Assembly (NCBI GenBank): GCA_947631365.1
Contig: CANRLB010000065.1
Location: forward strand, 1-5,737
DNA from: an uncultured Bacilli bacterium
GTDB lineage: Bacteria; Bacillota_I; Bacilli_A; RF39; UBA660
Direction: 5' to 3'
Length of the DNA stretch: 5,737 nt
Shown: one piece after another, positions 1-5,737 of the stretch
Numbering within the stretch: position 1 is the stretch's first letter
How the letters are laid out: each line of letters opens with the position of its first letter
The notes under the pieces: generated by a model
Database searches by the model: none
What the model saw: the letters and a program-made list of their open reading frames with translations, nothing else
What the model was told of the DNA's origin: nothing
Position numbers and translations under genes: made by a program

Positions 1-23
1 AATCCCAATTAATATGGGATTTT
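1..23. terminator. Hairpin at left edge, possible terminator of the minus-strand operon
   Basis: Positions 1-7 (AATCCCA) and 15-21 (TGGGATT) form a perfect 7-bp stem with a 7-nt loop. On the plus strand it is followed by only a short T stretch, and on the minus strand the downstream side lies outside the window, so the direction cannot be decided. It lies about 70 nt past the stop of the methionine gamma-lyase family gene and is the best candidate for ending that operon, or for ending a convergent gene to the left. A second small hairpin at 45-59 has a UUCG loop closed by CC/GG and a bulged A48; it has no following T-run on the minus strand. Nothing coding is visible in 1-93. Confidence 0.4.
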
Positions 24-93
24 ACTTCTATAATTCATTTTTTTATTACCTTCGGGAATTTCTAATTTAATTCAATCGTTTATTTTTTATTGT

Positions 94-1353
94 TTATTTA
101 TCAATTATTTTACTTATAGCACTCATTATAGCTATTTTACCATAAGAGTATGTTAGTGAACCTTGTTGATAAGCAATAAAAGGTTTTCTTATAGGGCCAT
201 CACAAGATATTTCAATAGACGAACCTTGAGTAAATGAACCAGAAGCCATAATTATTTTATCATCATATCCTGGCATACTTGATGGCTCTACTTCGCTATT
301 AGAATCTATTGCAGAAGCATTTTGAATTCCCTTACAATAATTAATTAAATCTTGGCTATTTCCAAAGAAAATATTTTGAACAATATCAGCTCTTTCGTCA
401 TTGTATTTTGGCTCGACTAAATAACCTAATTTATCTAAAATATAACTTGTTAAAACAGCTGTTTTAAGAGAACTTGCCACTACACAAGGAGCATGATATA
501 AGCCCATTAATATTTCTCTATTCATCCCAAGACTGGGTCCAACTTCTTCAGCTTCGCCCGGCACATTTAATCTTTCCGCACAAAGATGAATTAATTTTTT
601 CTTCCCAATAATATAACCACCATTACGAGCAATTCCGCCACCTAAATTTTTAATTAAAGAACCAACACAAAGATCTGCTCCTACTTCCATAGGACTTAAT
701 TTTTCTACCATTTCACAGTAACAATTATCAACCATGATAATTACATCTTGATCAATATCTTTAATAAATTTAATAACTTTTTGAAGTTTTTCAATATTTA
801 TACTCTTTCTTTCTGAATAACCTTTACTTCTTTGAATTTCTATTAATTTTATTTTTTTAGATTTTAAGACTTCTTTTATTTTATCATAATCAAAATCATC
901 ATTAATTAAATCTATTTGTTCATAATTAATATTAAATGATTTAAGAGAACTAGGATTATCTTTAATACCAATTACTTCATGTAAGGTATCATAAGGGAGG
1001 CCCGTTATACTAAGAATAGTATCAAAAGGTCTCAAAATAGCAAATAAAGCCACAGTTAAAGCATGAGAGCCAGAAATAAATTGACTTCTAACTAAAGATG
1101 CTTCTCCTCCTAAAACATCAGCAAAAATATTTTCTGTTTTATCTCTTCCAATATCTCCATAACCATAACCGGTTGTACTTTGAAAATCACTTTCAGCTAA
1201 ATTAAATTTTTTAAAAGCCGCTAAAACTTTTAAACTAAAATATTCTTCATTTTCATCTATTTTTTTAAAAATATCTTTTAAATTTTTTTCAGCCTCAGTG
1301 ACTAAATTAAAAACTTTTTCATTAATATTAAAACATTCTAAATCTTTATTCAT
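94..1353 (-). CDS. Methionine gamma-lyase family protein (YnbB-like, PLP-dependent)
   Basis: A 419-residue PLP enzyme of the Met_gamma_lyase family, represented by YnbB of Bacillus and often annotated as 'aluminum resistance protein'. The family belongs to the fold-type I cystathionine-lyase-like superfamily, and its physiological substrate is poorly defined. Counting from this start, the protein has the N-terminal STTGYGYGD/GRD segment (about 60-70), the substrate-side RSQFISGSHAL stretch (89-99), the cofactor Asp in VDNCY (Asp209) and the likely Schiff-base lysine in GSLIKNLGGG (Lys235). The C-terminal GSFTQGSSIEIS block is also present. Length is normal for the family and the gene looks intact. 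Where I recall relatives having Gly after DNCY, this one has Cys213. An in-frame ATG nine bases upstream (1362) is possible, but GGA 8 nt ahead favours 1353. The start lies inside the end of the SDR gene (8-nt overlap), so translation is probably coupled. The protein should be cytoplasmic. The family call is confident; the reaction is inferred. Confidence 0.9.
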   Translation of the reverse strand: MNKDLECFNINEKVFNLVTEAEKNLKDIFKKIDENEEYFSLKVLAAFKKFNLAESDFQSTTGYGYGDIGRDKTENIFADVLGGEASLVRSQFISGSHALTVALFAILRPFDTILSITGLPYDTLHEVIGIKDNPSSLKSFNINYEQIDLINDDFDYDKIKEVLKSKKIKLIEIQRSKGYSERKSINIEKLQKVIKFIKDIDQDVIIMVDNCYCEMVEKLSPMEVGADLCVGSLIKNLGGGIARNGGYIIGKKKLIHLCAERLNVPGEAEEVGPSLGMNREILMGLYHAPCVVASSLKTAVLTSYILDKLGYLVEPKYNDERADIVQNIFFGNSQDLINYCKGIQNASAIDSNSEVEPSSMPGYDDKIIMASGSFTQGSSIEISCDGPIRKPFIAYQQGSLTYSYGKIAIMSAISKIIDK

Positions 1354-2035
1354 TACTATCATCCATTCTAACTATACTACCACTTACATAATCATCATTA
1401 ATCATTAATTCTATTATTTTTATTGCTACTTCTTCCTTAGTTAATAATTTCTTTTGCCCAATTCTTGCTAATTCTTGATTTAAAAATTCAGGATCCATTT
1501 CTTTTATACTTTCAGTATCTACCCAATTGGGAGCTAAAGAGCAAATTTTAAGGCTGGGAAATCTTAAAGCTAAAGTTTTAGTTAGATTATTTAAACCAGC
1601 TTTACTTGCGGCATAATCCATGCCATAAACATTATAAGTATCTATGGCATCTGTAGATGAAATATTAATAATTATCCCTCTATCCATTAACTTAGATGCA
1701 TATTTACACATTAAAAATGTTCCTACTAAATTTACTTCTAAAACTTCCATAAATTCTTTTTTAGATTTATCATAAATATCATTATCAATCGCTAAGGCTG
1801 CACAATTTACTAAACAATCTAACTTACCATATTTTTCTTTAATAAACTTAAATAAATTTTTAATATCATTTTCTTTTCTTAAATCGCATTTAAGAATAGT
1901 AAAAGGAGCTTTAAATTTTGTTTTATTATAAACACCAATTACTTGGGCATGATAATTATACAAAATATTAGCTAAAGTATTTCCTATTCCTTTACTTGCT
2001 CCTGTTATTAAAAATACTTTATCACTTAAATCCAT
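1346..2035 (-). CDS. Short-chain dehydrogenase/reductase (SDR, classical type)
   Basis: A 229-residue NAD(P)-dependent oxidoreductase of the classical SDR family with a Rossmann fold. Visible landmarks are the dinucleotide loop TGASKGIG (11-18), the acidic CDL segment (50-52), a variant NNAG motif reading VNCAA (76-80), the structural/catalytic Asn102 in VNLVGTF, Ser127 in NISS, and the YxxxK pair Tyr141/Lys145 in YAASKAG. The C-terminal SGSIVRMDDS (218-227) corresponds to the usual TGQ-V-VDGG end. All four residues of the catalytic tetrad are present. FabG-type fatty-acid reductase is one possibility, but without a neighbouring fatty-acid cluster the substrate is unknown. The ATG is preceded by GTGAT 3 nt away, which matches the 16S tail just 3' of the anti-GGAGG core, and a weak AAGAAAG. 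It follows the permease-like gene by 31 nt and overlaps the next gene by 8 nt, so the three probably share a transcript. Confidence 0.92.
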   Translation of the reverse strand: MDLSDKVFLITGASKGIGNTLANILYNYHAQVIGVYNKTKFKAPFTILKCDLRKENDIKNLFKFIKEKYGKLDCLVNCAALAIDNDIYDKSKKEFMEVLEVNLVGTFLMCKYASKLMDRGIIINISSTDAIDTYNVYGMDYAASKAGLNNLTKTLALRFPSLKICSLAPNWVDTESIKEMDPEFLNQELARIGQKKLLTKEEVAIKIIELMINDDYVSGSIVRMDDSNE

Positions 2036-5000
2036 TTAATCACAACTTTCTTAAAATATTATATAATTATTTTATAATAGTTGCAATTATATCTCCACTA
2101 AAGAAAACAGTTAGAATAATTAATAAACATTCTAAATATTTTGAAGGCAAAATATTCATTAATTTTTCTATCAAAGGATTAATTAAATAAATTACTAATA
2201 ATCCCCCAATTCCAAAACAAAAAGCACTTAAAAAACAAACTAAACCATCAATGTTTAAAAATAATCCGGTATAATCCCAAAGACGCATTTTTAATATTTT
2301 TAATAAAATTAAACCACTAGTATACTCTACTAAACCAGTTAAAAAGAAAGATAAAATAAAAATAACAAAGGGATAATTCTTATATTTATTTAAAATATTT
2401 AATATAACTGCTCCAGTTCCATATATAGGAAGCCAAGGGCCATTTAAAATACCATGGCTAAATATTTTATGAGTATGAAAATAATTTAAAATTAACTCAT
2501 AAAAATAACCTAATATACTACATATATAAAATAAAACACTCAATTTTATTATTTTATCATTTTCCATAATCATCAACATTATTATGATTTAAATAATAGT
2601 TTATAATAATGGTAATATATGTTAAATAATATAAAGTATAAATTGCATTTTTTGGTAAATTATAATAATGGTGATAAATTATGAAAGAAAATTATAGTAA
2701 AGCTCCTGATATTTTAACTTGTAAAGACTTAGATTATTTAAAAGATATGTTTGGTTGGAATCATACTTATTATAAAGAAGCAATTAATAATTTAGATTAT
2801 ATTGAAGATAAAAGTGTCTTAGAGATGATTAATGAATGTGCTAAATTATTTAAAGAAAATATGGATTTAATTATTAAATTAGTAAAGGATGATCAAAATG
2901 GCAAATAAAAAAATAGCAAATCCTAAAAAAGAAGTACCAAGTGGAATACTTTTAAATGATCAAGATTATATGACAATTCTTTTAAGTAATTTAAAATGTT
3001 TAACTAAAAATATGGCTATAAGTTTAACAGAATGTTCTAATAGTAATTTATATAAAGAATATAAAGCTATGTTTGATAATATTATTAAACATCAAAGAGC
3101 GGCTTATGAATTAATGTTTAAATTTGGTTGGTATACATTAGAACAAGCCGAAGGAAAGAAAATAGAAACATTAGAAAGCGATTTAAAAAAAGATCTTAAC
3201 TCTCTAAATTAAGATCTTTTTACTTGCAATTATAATTTAGTGCTTCTACCTTGAACTTCCATAAATTCATCTAAATTAGTTTCTATTAAACCTTTTTGCA
3301 TAGCATATGCCTTTACAAAAAGAATTGCTGTTTCACTATCAAAAATACCTTCTAGATTATTAAAATCATCTAAATTATCAACAACCACTTTTAATATACT
3401 ATTTAATATTAAATTATCTTCAACTATTTCATAAAGTAAATAATGTTTAAAATAATTTTTATTTTGATCAATAAAATCGGCTAATTTTATTAATTCATCT
3501 AAAGCTTCTTCATATTCAGTTACTTCTACTAAATTATTATTTATATAAGCACTTAATAATTTAAAATCGGCATTGGGCATATTAGTATCTTATTTCCTCC
3601 AAAAGACTATTTATTTCATCACTAACGTCATTAGTACCTTTAATAACAATTAAAGTATTTTTTACTCTAGAAAAGACAAGATATTCTTTTTCAGAAACAG
3701 AAACTATTTTACTAAATACTGCACCAGTTGTTTCTTGATTTTTAGCTTCTGATGTAATAAAATTAGAAATATTTTCTTTAAAATTTTGATAAGCTTTTTT
3801 AGCATCTGTTTCATCTTTAAATTCATAATATTCTATATCATAAGTTGAATCTTCTTTACTAGCTGCATAATAAGTAGTTGAATTATAATCATCATCTTTA
3901 TTACTTGTTATAGTATATCCTAAATCTTCAAAATGACTTTTAAATTCTTTAGCATCAACTAAATTATAAAATATACAACCTGTTGTAATAACACAAACTA
4001 ATATAATTCCTATTATTCCTATAATAATACTATGCTTTTTCATTATAATCTCCTTTATGTTTTTCTAGAAATTCTACCATTACTTTATCATATTCTTCTC
4101 GCGCATCTAATTTTGTAATAGCTTCTTTATTATCATGAATCCAAACTTTTCTTATTGTATACTCATTATTATCTTGAGCAAAAATTAAATATTTATTACC
4201 CTCACATGTAATAGTATCAATAATATAATATTCTTTACCATCTTCTAAAACCATTTTATATAAGTCCATTATTTGCCTCTTTCTTTAGAATCTATATTAG
4301 ATGCATCTAAATTTTCATTAGCTAAACGTTCTTGTAAATTAGGTAATTGTTCTATACCTAAATCTTCTAGTAATTTTTTCATTTTATTTATAAACGCTAA
4401 AATAATTTTTTTATCATCTTCTTCTAAACCATCATAACCATTTAATTTATATTTTTGAACTATATTATAAATTTTTTGATACTCACTACTATTTTCTTCA
4501 AATAATCCTCTAGCTACACTAATTTTTAGAGCATACTCTAAGAAATTAGAACATTCTGATATGTTTTCTTGAAGAGGGCTTGCAGATGCAATAACATTTA
4601 TTCTTAAATGATTAAATACTTCATCCATATTTTTTAAACGATTATAATCCATATTAAAATAAGCACTTAAAATACATAAATCAAATATATCAGGATCATC
4701 ACTAGCAACTTTTAAAATATCTAATGCTATATTTGGTAAATTATAAACTACATAGTTATCTCTATTATAAGTATTTTGAGCAATAATATTTCTTTTATTT
4801 AAATAATCATCTGACCCTTCTTTAGACGCTAACATACCTATATATTCTGAGACATCTAAATTCGTTTCTTTTGATTTACTAATAAATGTAGCACAACTAA
4901 TAATAGTGGCTCCAGCTAAAGTACCTAATAATAAACGTTTTAAAAATAAAGGACTTACTTTTTCTTTTTTAGGTTTAATAGGTAAATATACTTGTTCTTT

Positions 5001-5737
5001 CTCTCTTTCTTGGATGGCTCTAGAAGCGGCTTCTTCAGCTTTAATAATAATATCAATATCAAAATTGGCCTTACCATTTAAAATTTCTTCATCTGTAAAC
5101 TTTCTTACATTTTTTAAATTATTAGCATATCTAATTAATTTATCAGTTGTAAAAAGATAAGGACTTCTCTTTTGAATGTATTTAATAACATCATAATTAC
5201 TTATTAAATCCCAAACCATTTCATCTGTAAGAGGTTTTTTATTTGTCATTATATAATCACCAACTATTATAACTATAACCATTTATATAAATTAAGTCAA
5301 TTTAGTATCTATGTCATTGACATTTTTTTACTTATTCTTATAATTTATGAATTTATAACATATGTTACATCATATCCATAAAAAGAAAGAATTCTCACAG
5401 CTTTTTTAGCATTATGTCCTTTATCACACATTATATAATATTTTTTATTCTTATCTAATAAAATATTATGATTCATTAATAATTTATCATAATAAATATT
5501 TATACTATAAGGATTATGTTTTTCTTTATAACTAATAGGATGCTTAACATCAATTAAAATACCCATATTAGGGTTAAATTCATTTTCATAGATAGTTTTC
5601 AATTATACCACCATTATATTTTATGAATTTTTAATTTTATCAAATAATTAGTTAAACCAAAATCGAGTAGAGAGAAATAATTAAATTATTTCGTCCCTCT
5701 CACACCACCGTACGTACCGTTCGGTATACGGCGGTTC

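Overview
The window is very AT-rich (GC-rich bases occur mainly in the last ~40 bp). It uses Shine-Dalgarno (SD) sites matching the Bacillota 16S tail (AAAGGAG, GGTGAT), tightly packed overlapping genes, and TAA (nine) or TAG (one) stops, with no TGA stop on a convincing gene. With a CotF-type spore-coat protein this points to a low-GC, spore-forming or formerly spore-forming Bacillota, plausibly an uncultured gut Bacilli or Clostridia lineage. The exact lineage cannot be read from the sequence.

Layout. (1) 1-93: 3' flank with a hairpin that may end the first operon. (2) 94-2567, minus strand: a three-gene run read right to left. It holds a CmpB-type (putative ABC-transporter type IV) membrane protein, a classical SDR oxidoreductase with an intact Ser-Tyr-Lys site, and a PLP enzyme of the methionine gamma-lyase / YnbB family that overlaps the SDR by 8 nt. 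(3) 2568-2680: a divergent regulatory region containing a possible 21-codon leader ORF. (4) 2681-3212, plus strand: two overlapping small genes, the second a CotF-like spore-coat protein, closed by a strong bidirectional terminator. (5) 3230-5249, minus strand: a compact four-gene operon of unfamiliar proteins. In transcription order these are a single-pass membrane protein, a small DUF1292-like protein, an N-terminally anchored extracytoplasmic protein and a small soluble helical protein. A good promoter (TTGACT-17-TATAGT) precedes it. (6) 5345-5602, minus strand: a short single-domain rhodanese-like protein. (7) 5662-5737, minus strand: the 3' end of a group II intron, with domain V and domain VI both foldable. 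The rest of the intron lies beyond the right edge.

The most notable items are the group II intron end, cut inside domain V; a consensus-perfect plus-strand promoter (TTGACA-16-TATAAT) between two minus-strand genes, aimed antisense into the rhodanese gene and flanked by two palindromes; and the uncharacterised four-gene membrane-associated operon. The metabolic and spore-coat genes are assigned by family features only; substrates are not known.
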